DNA of 62,808 bases from Helicobacter bilis (lineage in GTDB: Bacteria > Campylobacterota > Campylobacteria > Campylobacterales > Helicobacteraceae): NCBI RefSeq assembly GCF_900198365.1, contig NZ_FZMS01000042.1, positions 1 to 62,808 of the forward strand, given 5' to 3'. This document shows positions 14,944-22,353 of this stretch, one piece after another (the stretch's first letter is position 1; each line of letters opens with the position of its first letter). Under the pieces are notes generated by a model that saw nothing but the letters and a program-made list of their open reading frames with translations, ran no database searches and was not told the origin of the DNA. The translations under genes were made by a program, and so were the position numbers.

Positions 14944-16491
14944 TTATAACCTTACACGCAAAAAACTAAAAGGCGGTAACCTAAAAGGTAATGCAATGGG
15001 GTTTGTATTGCCACTATGTATGGAATCCACTTCTTTTCCATTTTGCAGTAAGATTCTATGTAATCGCAAATAATATCTACCATCAATGCAACAAATAATG
15101 CCATTTTCATTACTTTGTGTAGTAAGCTTTTCTATCTCATTAGAATCCAATGAGATAGAATCTTGTGTATTTAAACTAGATTCTATACTATTTGGGCTTT
15201 TAGAATCTTGTATATGCGATAATTCATTTAGCCCCATAGATTCTACATCATTTTGTTTTGCCACTGCATGAGATTGTATCCCAAATTGCGTATTTGGATA
15301 GTAATGCAAAGGAGCGATAATCTCTAGTAAATCGCCCTTTCTTATCGTATGCTTACAAAGGCAGTAAAGCCCACTAGAATCAACCTCTGCACATACCTGA
15401 TAGCTGCCCTCACTTATCGCGCTAAAATGATTCTGTGTATCAAGCCGCACAAATGGGCGATGAATGATATATCCATCAGTAAAGCCCCTATTTTTTAGTG
15501 TATGCAGCTCGTATTGATAGAGAGTTGGACGAGAAACTTGCCTCTCATAATCCTGCAGGGCAAGGCAATATGTGCGCGCTGTGATACCCGCATAATATGT
15601 GCTTTTTGTGCGACCCTCAATCTTTAGGGCATCAATCACGCCTGATTGCATAATATGGTGCAGATGACTTGCTAGATTTAAATCTTTTGCATTAAATATA
15701 TGTGTGCCAACACCCTCTTCTTCTTGCAAACGCAAAAATACATTATTGTCTGGATTCTTTGCATAAAATTCATTTGGATTAAAGCGGATAAGATCCCCAC
15801 TTGTCTCATCACGCACAAAGTATTCATAATCAAAGCGGCAGTCATTCGCACAACTCCCACGATTAGGCACTCTGCCATGCTGCAAGGCAGAAATCAAACA
15901 ACGCCCAGAAAACGCAAAGCACATGCTCCCATGCACGAAAATCTCAATCTCTAAGTCTGGCAGCACCTTTTTTATCTCTTCGCAATCACTGAGGCTTATC
16001 TCCCTTGCCGCGACAATCCGCTTCACGCCCATATCATAAAACACCCCTGCATCAAGCACATTTAATACATTTGCCTGTGTGGAAAGGTGTATAGGGATAT
16101 TTGGGGCAATGCTTTTTGCAAGTTTCACAACGCCGGGTGCTGCTACGATGAAAGCGTCTGGCTCTAAATCACGCATTTTTGCGATATGAGTTTTTAAAGA
16201 TTCTATCTGTGAGTTAAATGGGAAGCCATTAATAGTAACATAGACTTTTTTGCCAAGATTGTGCGCATAGACTATACCCTCTCTAAAGTCGTCATAAGTG
16301 AAATCTTTACTCGCACGATTACGCAGTGAAAAATGACTCACACCGCCATATACCGCATCTGCTCCATATTGCAATGCGATTTTTAACTTTGTGAGATTAC
16401 CTGCTGGTGAGAGTAGCTGGACTTTATGTTTGGTGCTATTTGTTTGTGTGAAACCTAGTGTTGTTTCTTTTGTGACTTCATCTTTTTGCAT
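14944..16491 (-). CDS. U32 family peptidase / tRNA hydroxylation-type protein
   Basis: A 515-residue member of the U32 family. The start QLLSPAGNLTKLKIALQYGADAVYGG is typical, and EIFVHGSMCFAFSGRCLISA is the family signature with two Cys; NRGSCANDCRF supplies the other Cys of the metal or cluster-binding set. Family members such as YegQ/TrhP take part in 5-hydroxyuridine formation in tRNA, and others were described as collagenase-like proteases. The sequence favours the TrhP-like branch. The region of about residues 405-475 is a low-complexity insert (D-S-K, S-I-E-S, S-L-D-S-N) made by AGATTCT repeats, which explains the extra length; relatives are usually near 420-450 residues. It is transcribed alone. 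A weak site precedes the start MQKDEV. Confidence 0.85.
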   Translation of the reverse strand: MQKDEVTKETTLGFTQTNSTKHKVQLLSPAGNLTKLKIALQYGADAVYGGVSHFSLRNRASKDFTYDDFREGIVYAHNLGKKVYVTINGFPFNSQIESLKTHIAKMRDLEPDAFIVAAPGVVKLAKSIAPNIPIHLSTQANVLNVLDAGVFYDMGVKRIVAAREISLSDCEEIKKVLPDLEIEIFVHGSMCFAFSGRCLISALQHGRVPNRGSCANDCRFDYEYFVRDETSGDLIRFNPNEFYAKNPDNNVFLRLQEEEGVGTHIFNAKDLNLASHLHHIMQSGVIDALKIEGRTKSTYYAGITARTYCLALQDYERQVSRPTLYQYELHTLKNRGFTDGYIIHRPFVRLDTQNHFSAISEGSYQVCAEVDSSGLYCLCKHTIRKGDLLEIIAPLHYYPNTQFGIQSHAVAKQNDVESMGLNELSHIQDSKSPNSIESSLNTQDSISLDSNEIEKLTTQSNENGIICCIDGRYYLRLHRILLQNGKEVDSIHSGNTNPIALPFRLPPFSFLRVRL

Positions 16492-16691
16492 AGTTTTGCC
16501 TTTTTATTGAATCATTTTTTATCTGTGATATTCTATCTAAAACTAAATAATGTATTGTATTGTGTGTGAAATGTGGAATATAATAAGTAGAGTTAGCTTG
16601 ATTTGCAGAAAGTCGATAAGCAGTAAAAGTGATAATAAGCCTTCATAAGATTATTTTTACATAAATTAAATCTTCTCCATATCCTCCCTGC

Positions 16692-17213
16692 TTAAATTGT
16701 AAATTTTACCCCTGTTTCAAGCATAAGCAAATGTTTCTTAATATCAAGTCCCGCACGATAACCGCCCATATTTCCATTACTATTTATAACACGATGGCAA
16801 GGTATAAAAAATAATATAGGATTCTTTTTACATGCACTGCCGACGGAACGCATAGCATTTGGCTTTCCAATCTCTTTGGCAATATCTTTGTAACTCCTTG
16901 TTTCACCATAGGGAATGCGTAAGAGTGCATTCCATACATCTTTTTGAAACACACTTCCATTGAGAAATAATTGTAATGCAATATTGCTTTCATGTTGCAT
17001 ATCAAGTGGAATCTTGCCTGATAGATAAAGTGTTAAAGCCTTGATTGTTTGTTTGCTTATAGGATTTTCTTTTAAATTCTTATATGTTTCAATGCTATGC
17101 AGCGGTTTTGCGTCTTTAGCAAAAAGCTCTATATTCACAATCCTATCTTTATATATCATAATGCCTATATCGCCGATTACACTTTTATATAGTCCGCCAT
17201 AGTGATTTAGCAT
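16692..17213 (-). CDS. ogt: Methylated-DNA-[protein]-cysteine S-methyltransferase
   Basis: A 173-residue suicide DNA-repair protein that removes methyl groups from O6-methylguanine. IPCHRVINSNG holds the acceptor Cys in the P-C-H-R-V motif. IPYGETRSYKDIAKEIGKPNAMRSVGSACKKNP is the helix-turn-helix DNA-binding part (shown here by its first residues IPYGETRSYKDIA). GGYRAGLDIKKHLLMLE is the conserved C-terminal segment. The N-terminal domain is short, as in Ogt/Dat proteins without an Ada regulatory domain. It is divergent from murI with a 53-base gap. Confidence 0.92.
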   Translation of the reverse strand: MLNHYGGLYKSVIGDIGIMIYKDRIVNIELFAKDAKPLHSIETYKNLKENPISKQTIKALTLYLSGKIPLDMQHESNIALQLFLNGSVFQKDVWNALLRIPYGETRSYKDIAKEIGKPNAMRSVGSACKKNPILFFIPCHRVINSNGNMGGYRAGLDIKKHLLMLETGVKFTI

Positions 17214-17230
17214 ACTCTGTCCTTTTACGC

Positions 17231-17236
17231 TACAAT
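17231..17236 (+). promoter_or_regulatory. Candidate -10 for murI
   Basis: TACAAT in the context ACGCTACAAT lies 31 bases before the murI start. The similar string ATGCTACAAT occurs at the same distance range before panB and murA, which suggests a common vegetative promoter form here. Confidence 0.5.
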
Positions 17237-17266
17237 TACATTTTAGATTCTAAATATAGGCAATAT

Positions 17267-18043
17267 ATGCAAACAATTAATAATATTGGCATTTTTGATA
17301 GTGGTGCGGGGGGGCTAACCGTGCTAAAAAGTCTCATTGAAGAAGTTGGCTTTAATCACATTGTATATTATGGCGATACAGCACGAGTGCCCTATGGTAA
17401 TAAGGATACAGAGACTATCCGCCGCTTTTCGCTAGAGGCTTTGGAGTTTTTTTCAAATTTTGGGCTTGATTTACTTGTGGTAGCGTGTAATACTGCTTCA
17501 GCCCATGCCTTGTATGCAATGCAAGAATGCTCTAAAATCCCCATTATAGGCGTTATAGAATCTGGCATTGCCGCACTCACACAGCAGCACATAGCAAAGG
17601 ATAAGCACATACTCGTAATAGCCACAGAAGCCACGATAAAATCAGATAATTACGCGAAAAGTTTGCGGAATCTAGGCTACACAAATATCACAAGTCTTGC
17701 GACAAATCTTTTTGTAAGCTTAGTTGAAGAACATGTTTTTAGCGGTGAGGTTGTAGATTCTGTATTAAGACATTATTTCCCACCGACTTTAAAGCCTGAT
17801 GTGGTGATACTAGGTTGTACGCATTTTCCACTTTTATTGCTGCCCATGCAAAGATATTTTGGCAGTGATGTGAAGTTTATCCACTCTGGTGAGGCGATCG
17901 CATGTTATGTAAGAGAGCATTTCAAAATAGAGAAAAACTCAAAAAATCTCATTGACTTTTTTGCAAGTGATAATGTAGCAAGGCTAAAAAGCACCGCAAA
18001 ATTATGGCTTAAAGAAGGCACATATATAATGAATGAGAGATAA
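17267..18043 (+). CDS. murI: Glutamate racemase
   Basis: A 258-residue cofactor-independent racemase that supplies D-glutamate for peptidoglycan. IGIFDSGAGGLTVLKSL opens the protein with the substrate-binding Asp-Ser-Gly. VVACNTASAHA carries the first catalytic Cys and VILGCTHFPLLL the second. Length is that of the family. A run of seven G (17308-17314) encodes the Gly-Gly of the first motif and the frame is intact. The last 11 bases overlap the start of the following methyltransferase, so the two are translationally coupled. Confidence 0.96.
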   Translation: MQTINNIGIFDSGAGGLTVLKSLIEEVGFNHIVYYGDTARVPYGNKDTETIRRFSLEALEFFSNFGLDLLVVACNTASAHALYAMQECSKIPIIGVIESGIAALTQQHIAKDKHILVIATEATIKSDNYAKSLRNLGYTNITSLATNLFVSLVEEHVFSGEVVDSVLRHYFPPTLKPDVVILGCTHFPLLLLPMQRYFGSDVKFIHSGEAIACYVREHFKIEKNSKNLIDFFASDNVARLKSTAKLWLKEGTYIMNER

Positions 18044-19124
18044 TCAAGTAGCAATGAAAGGGCGATTAAAAATCTATCAAATAGCAGAGGGCTATTGCTA
18101 TAATAGCGATAGTTTGTTTTTATGGGATTTTATACTGCCACACATAAAATCTAGGGCAAAAGTGCTTGAGCTTGGGAGTGGAAGCGGTATAATCGGGCTG
18201 CTTTGTGCGAAATCAAAAGCCATAACGCTGTATCAAATCGAAAAGCAAAGAGAATATGCACTTATGAATGCAAAAAACGCACAGATAAATCATATAGATT
18301 CTATCGTTATCCATGCTGATTGCAATATGCTTATCCAGTCTAAAGATCTATTAAAAGAACTGTATGAAAATATGCTGTGTAATAAAAAGAAGTTAGAATC
18401 TATGCTAGTAGAAACTCAGTTTAAAGAAGTTTTATCGCTAGATTCTTTATCTTTAGAAACACCGCTTTTATGTTCTAAGATTAAGGATTCTAAGGTTTGT
18501 CATGTTGAACGAAATAAAACATCAAATATGGAATCTAAAAGAGATTTTTCAATGATAACTCAAAATAAGAATAATCTAAATCCCACTCAAAGTCAAGTGG
18601 GCCACCATAATGAAGACACAAAACATTTAGCACCACAATATGCAGATATCACTTCACTGCCTTATTTTGATCTTATTATAAGTAATCCCCCCTTTTATCA
18701 CACGCAAACTTTGCAATCAAACAATCCCTTTAAAGCACAAGCCACACAAAGCCACTTTTTACCGCTTTCTACAATGCTAAAACTAGCAAAAAGAGTGTTA
18801 AAACCGCATGGTAAATTTATCTTTTGTTATGCTCCTGCTATGCTTCCAGAGGTTTTAGAATCTTTAAGGGCGTATGGCTTTGGAGTTGAGTTTTTACGCT
18901 TTGTATATCCCCGCATAGAAAAGGATTCTAGCCTTGTATTAATTTGTGCGAAGTTTAATAGTAAGGCTCAAACCCGCATTTTACCCCCATTAATCACACA
19001 CAAAGGACTAGCCCAGCAAGATAATACAGATGAAGTGTTGTCTATTTACAAAGCCGCACATACACAAAGCATTAAAGTTGCTTATGATGATATTGTATGG
19101 GAAAATTTATTGCGTTATATATAG
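18033..19124 (+). CDS. tRNA1(Val) adenine-N6 methyltransferase-like (TrmN6/YfiC family) with repeat insert
   Basis: A 363-residue AdoMet-dependent methyltransferase. VLELGSGSGIIGLLCAK is motif I and FDLIISNPPFYHTQ is the N-P-P-F catalytic motif of N6-adenine or glutamine-N5 methyltransferases. The arrangement GYCYNSDSLFLWDFI before motif I is typical of TrmN6, which modifies A37 of tRNA-Val. Between motif I and NPPF the protein carries about 110 extra residues (roughly 110-200). This includes a palindromic repeat at 18499-18570 that encodes CHVERNKTSNMESKRDFS, plus D-S-K-type low complexity. Relatives are near 240-250 residues. The start overlaps murI by 11 bases; a later Met at 18054 is possible. 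Confidence 0.8.
   Translation: MRDNQVAMKGRLKIYQIAEGYCYNSDSLFLWDFILPHIKSRAKVLELGSGSGIIGLLCAKSKAITLYQIEKQREYALMNAKNAQINHIDSIVIHADCNMLIQSKDLLKELYENMLCNKKKLESMLVETQFKEVLSLDSLSLETPLLCSKIKDSKVCHVERNKTSNMESKRDFSMITQNKNNLNPTQSQVGHHNEDTKHLAPQYADITSLPYFDLIISNPPFYHTQTLQSNNPFKAQATQSHFLPLSTMLKLAKRVLKPHGKFIFCYAPAMLPEVLESLRAYGFGVEFLRFVYPRIEKDSSLVLICAKFNSKAQTRILPPLITHKGLAQQDNTDEVLSIYKAAHTQSIKVAYDDIVWENLLRYI
18499..18570 (+). repeat. Palindromic in-frame repeat, copy A (inside trmN-like gene)
   Basis: A diverged copy of the 78-bp palindromic repeat. It is read in the coding sense as C-H-V-E-R-N-K-T-S-N-M-E-S-K-R-D-F-S and then T-Q. The first half is close to the intergenic copy at 41870; the second half has drifted. 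An AGGATTCTAA motif lies just before it. Confidence 0.7.
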
Positions 19125-19190
19125 ATAAATAGAATTATTACATTGCAAGTATGTATGGTGTATGAAATTTAAGATCCTGTATCCATTCAT

Positions 19191-20570
19191 CTATTTGAGT
19201 AGCACAGAAAAAGGAACAAGGGGCATGAAAGTTTGAGTTTGTGTAGAATCTGTGCTTGTTTGAGTATTGTGATTTCTATGTGCCCATTCAAATAATGTAG
19301 CCATAACGATTAGTCCATTATATGCTAGTAGCGGTGCTAAAAGAGTTTTTTCATGCGTATTAAATGGCGATAAAACATAGTTTGCCACTTCTTTATCACC
19401 GCTTTTTTGATATGAAGAAAAGAGATTCATAATAGCTTCGTAGTCTTCTTGTTTTATAGAATCTATTTTTTGTGTTAAGTCTGTGTTTGGGGTGGAAGTT
19501 TTAGAATCTTTATTCTGTGTTGCTGTAACGCTATTTATAGAATCTGTGCTTTGGGTAGATTCTAAATTCTCATTATCTTGCACCCCTACGCCCTGCACCC
19601 GCCCAAATGGTTGAGATTCTAAAATCTTATTATATTGAGTTGTGGTTGAAATATCTTTTTCAAAATCTTTGTTAGATGTTTTGCTGCACTCAACATGACA
19701 AGGATTAGAATCCATGCTAGACATTTGCTTACATCTAATATTAAAATCATTAGAATCTAAATTTTTATCCATAAAATTTTTAGATTCCATAACTTTAAAA
19801 AGGCTTTTTGTTTTAAAGATTTTTGCCATACATAGCTTTTCTAAATAGGTTTCATAAAAAAGTGTCCTAAAAGATTCTATACTTACTTGTGTATTATGCG
19901 CTACAAGAGAATCTAGCATGTCATGCAATATGATATTATTGCCAATCCCAAGCTTTACACGCAAATAATCTCTCTTCACATATTCATGGATTGATTTTAA
20001 GCCATTGTGTCCGCCGCTTCCGCCCTTATAACGAAAGCTAAGATTCCCAAAACGAGTATCTAAATCATCATAAATAACAATCATTTGGGCGATATTACAT
20101 TTCTTCTCAATGCTTTGAAGTGCGATACCACTTCTATTCATAAAGGTGGTTGGAGCGATACATACAATCTCATATTCATTTGATAAACTTCCTAATTTCT
20201 CTCTAAATTTTTTTTGTAGTTCTAGGCTATCTAAGGGCTTTTTATGTGGATTTAGACATTTGAGTTGAGTTAAGAAAAATGGAAAATACTCTAAAGGCGA
20301 TACAAAGTCTTTGAGGCTAATTTTTGCTTGAAAGCTTTGCATACTTTTTTGATTTTGCCATTGCATTATACCTTTTTGTTTTTTATCCACAAGGCTTTCA
20401 AGATCGCCAAGCAAAGTTTTGGTATTTTGATAGTCCAAAGAGTTGTGTAGTATATAGGGATTATTTAGTATTTGCGTGATGGCATACAAGCTTAAAAAGC
20501 CTATATTATGCCGTGTCATCGCATATTTTGTGCCGATATTGCCTAGACCTACGATAGCTATTGTTTGCAT
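19191..20570 (-). CDS. pth: Peptidyl-tRNA hydrolase with large inserts
   Basis: Pth releases tRNA from peptidyl-tRNA that drops off ribosomes. MQTIAIVGLGNIGTKYAMTR and HNIGF give the start, with the catalytic His in the R-H-N-x-G motif. APTTFMNRSG, YDDLDTRFGNLSFRYKGGSG, GHNGLKSI and RVKLGIG are all conserved. At 459 residues it is more than twice the usual 190. One insert (about 60-130) precedes APTTFMN. A larger one (about 215-390) lies between RVKLGIGN and VANYVLSPF, at the surface loop near the C terminus. The second contains palindromic repeat copy B, one arm of the G/C-rich repeat (GRVQGVGVQ) and D-S-K-type runs. AAGGA precedes ATG 20570, so the open frame upstream to 20612 is not used. 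Confidence 0.88.
   Translation of the reverse strand: MQTIAIVGLGNIGTKYAMTRHNIGFLSLYAITQILNNPYILHNSLDYQNTKTLLGDLESLVDKKQKGIMQWQNQKSMQSFQAKISLKDFVSPLEYFPFFLTQLKCLNPHKKPLDSLELQKKFREKLGSLSNEYEIVCIAPTTFMNRSGIALQSIEKKCNIAQMIVIYDDLDTRFGNLSFRYKGGSGGHNGLKSIHEYVKRDYLRVKLGIGNNIILHDMLDSLVAHNTQVSIESFRTLFYETYLEKLCMAKIFKTKSLFKVMESKNFMDKNLDSNDFNIRCKQMSSMDSNPCHVECSKTSNKDFEKDISTTTQYNKILESQPFGRVQGVGVQDNENLESTQSTDSINSVTATQNKDSKTSTPNTDLTQKIDSIKQEDYEAIMNLFSSYQKSGDKEVANYVLSPFNTHEKTLLAPLLAYNGLIVMATLFEWAHRNHNTQTSTDSTQTQTFMPLVPFSVLLK
19580..19604 (-). repeat. Single arm of the G/C-rich palindrome, inside pth
   Basis: GCACCCCTACGCCCTGCACC and the next five bases match the right arm of the element at 30946-30970 with one mismatch. 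It encodes G-R-V-Q-G-V-G-V-Q in Pth. I see no matching second arm. Confidence 0.75.
19626..19700 (-). repeat. Palindromic in-frame repeat, copy B (inside pth)
   Basis: Read on the coding strand this encodes CHVECSKTSNKDFEKDIS followed by T-T-T-Q-Y-N-K-I-L. It is the same orientation and frame as the copies in trmN-like, hypF and polyprenyl synthase. The outer arms (TGTCATGTTGAG and CTCAATAT) remain recognisable. Confidence 0.8.
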
Positions 20571-20687
20571 ATTTATCCTTTTGTTATTTTCCGCAGTAAT
20601 TATAACAGACATTCAAAGTAGCTTTTATAAATAATAGATTCCAAACACTTTCTTAAGTCATATCTATGAAAATATGTAATTTTAGAA

Positions 20688-20693
20688 TATAAT
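20688..20693 (+). promoter_or_regulatory. Candidate -10 for marC
   Basis: TATAAT lies 28 bases before the marC-family start, in an A/T-rich context without a -35 box. Confidence 0.45.
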
Positions 20694-20721
20694 AGCAAGA
20701 TTTTGAAATAAAGGTCGTAAA

Positions 20722-21360
20722 ATGTTTAGCGGTATGGAATCTGATTTACACGCATTGTTTGTTGGGGCGATCGCTGTAACTGCAGTCTTAAATCCTTTTG
20801 GTAATCTCCCGCAATTTATCTCAATGACAGAGGGCGTAAAAAAGCCCATGCGGAAAAAGCTGTTTAGAAATATCGTTTTTACTGCTTTTTGCATTGTGCT
20901 TGTGTTTTTATTTACTGGGTCTTTTATTATGAAATATTTGTTTCGTGTAAGCCTTGATGATGTGCGTATTGCAGGGGGTTTGATCCTTATTGTTATGAGT
21001 TTAAAAAACCTGCTTTTTTCTTCCACGATACAAGATTTTTCAAGCTATCAGAATCTAAAGTTTGATGAATTATTCCGCAAAAGCATTATCCCTATGGCAT
21101 TCCCCATGCTTGTGGGTCCGGGCACACTTGCGACTATCATTGTTATCGCAGAAGATAAAAGCATGTTAGTTGCTATTGGGGCGATTATGTGTGCGTTCTT
21201 ATTTATGTTTTCATTATTTCATTATGCAGCGACTATTGAAAAGATATTTGGCAAACTTATTTTATATATTTTTTCACGCATAGCCCTTGTGTTTATCATA
21301 GCTATGGGGGTTAAAATGATTATTTCTGGGCTTCGTGGAATAGGCGTTATTACGACTTGA
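20722..21360 (+). CDS. MarC family integral membrane protein
   Basis: A 212-residue protein with about six transmembrane segments. AVTAVLNPFGNLPQFISMT is the conserved first-helix N-P-x-x-x-x-P motif, MAFPMLVGPGTLATIIVIAE is the matching motif of the second half, and the C-terminal helix holds MGVKMIISGLRGI. These are hallmarks of the MarC/YhgN (UPF0056) family. Its transport role is unresolved; the old link to multiple antibiotic resistance has not held up. It stands alone on the plus strand ahead of panB. Confidence 0.88.
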   Translation: MFSGMESDLHALFVGAIAVTAVLNPFGNLPQFISMTEGVKKPMRKKLFRNIVFTAFCIVLVFLFTGSFIMKYLFRVSLDDVRIAGGLILIVMSLKNLLFSSTIQDFSSYQNLKFDELFRKSIIPMAFPMLVGPGTLATIIVIAEDKSMLVAIGAIMCAFLFMFSLFHYAATIEKIFGKLILYIFSRIALVFIIAMGVKMIISGLRGIGVITT

Positions 21361-21377
21361 TTTTATGAAAGTTATGC

Positions 21378-21383
21378 TACAAT
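21378..21383 (+). promoter_or_regulatory. Candidate -10 for panB
   Basis: TACAAT within TATGCTACAAT lies 34 bases before panB. The same 11-mer-like context appears before murA. Confidence 0.55.
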
Positions 21384-21416
21384 AAAGCCCTAAAATTCAT
21401 ACAAGGTTAGATAAGA

Positions 21417-22211
21417 ATGCTAGACAAAAAAGTAACGCTAAATGCACTTCGTGCAAAAAAAGGTAAGGAAAAAATTGTAGCAATCACGGCTTATGATGCA
21501 CTTATGGCGAGAATCTTTGATGGTGAAGTCGATGTGATTTTAGTCGGCGATAGTCTTAAAATGAGTTTTGGCGGTGAGAGTGAGACTTTGCGTGCAAGCC
21601 TTGATGAGATGATTTATCATACAAAGGCGGTGTGTGCTGGAGCAAAGCATTCTTTCATTCTTGGAGATATGCCCTTTGGGACTTATGCGACAAAGAAAAT
21701 GGCATTAAAAAATGCGCTTAAATATTATAAGGAATGCAGTGTTGATGCACTGAAAATAGAAGTAGATTCTAATAAACTTGATATTGTAAAAGCCCTTTGC
21801 AGTGAGGGGATCGCAGTTATGGCTCATATCGGTTTAAAGCCGCAATTTATGCGTTTTGAAGGCGGATTTAAGGTAAAAGGCAAAAATGAAATAGAAGAAA
21901 ATGAGTTAATAGAGAGCGCTATTGCTATGCAAGAAGCAGGTGTGTTTGGCATACTTTGTGAGGGAGTAAAAGCAAATGTAGCACGAAAGATTACACAAGC
22001 AGTGAAAGTGCCTACTATTGGCATTGGTGCAGGGGTGCATTGTGATGGGCAGATTCTTGTATGGAGTGATGCTTTTGGCTTTTTTGATGCGTTTAAGCCT
22101 AAATTTGTAAGGCAGTATTGCGATGGTAAAAGTATGTTAAAAGAAGCTGTGCGTAACTATGCTAATGATGTAAAAAATGCAGTTTTTCCTAGTGAGAGTG
22201 AGAGTTATTAG
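21417..22211 (+). CDS. panB: 3-methyl-2-oxobutanoate hydroxymethyltransferase
   Basis: PanB makes ketopantoate from alpha-ketoisovalerate and methylene-tetrahydrofolate, the first committed step to pantothenate and CoA. The 264-residue sequence has ITAYDALMARIFD, VDVILVGDSLKMSFGG (Mg-binding Asp), DEMIYHTKAV, LGDMPFGTYAT, VDALKIEVD, and VPTIGIGAGVHCDGQILVWSD. All are in the family order and length. No panC or panD lies nearby. A TACAAT promoter is 34 bases upstream. It converges with infB. Confidence 0.96.
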   Translation: MLDKKVTLNALRAKKGKEKIVAITAYDALMARIFDGEVDVILVGDSLKMSFGGESETLRASLDEMIYHTKAVCAGAKHSFILGDMPFGTYATKKMALKNALKYYKECSVDALKIEVDSNKLDIVKALCSEGIAVMAHIGLKPQFMRFEGGFKVKGKNEIEENELIESAIAMQEAGVFGILCEGVKANVARKITQAVKVPTIGIGAGVHCDGQILVWSDAFGFFDAFKPKFVRQYCDGKSMLKEAVRNYANDVKNAVFPSESESY

Positions 22212-22299
22212 AATGTTGGGTATTTTACTATAACAAACAATTACCCTCATACTACCTTTAAAATCTATTTCATTTGTGGCTGCAGGGCTTTAAAAAAAT

Positions 22300-22311
22300 G
22301 GGGGGGGGGGG
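22300..22311 (+). repeat. G12 homopolymer between panB and infB
   Basis: Twelve consecutive G lie in the 142-base gap between the convergent panB and infB 3' ends. No open reading frame of interest crosses it. It is long enough to be hypermutable. Confidence 0.8.
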
Positions 22312-22353
22312 AGTCAAAGTTTATAGCACCTAAGCATATATGGAATCCAAATC

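Noticed and set aside
17308-17314. Run of seven G in murI as a phase-variation tract
   Set aside because: It encodes the invariant Gly-Gly of the active-site loop, the frame is intact and the run is short.
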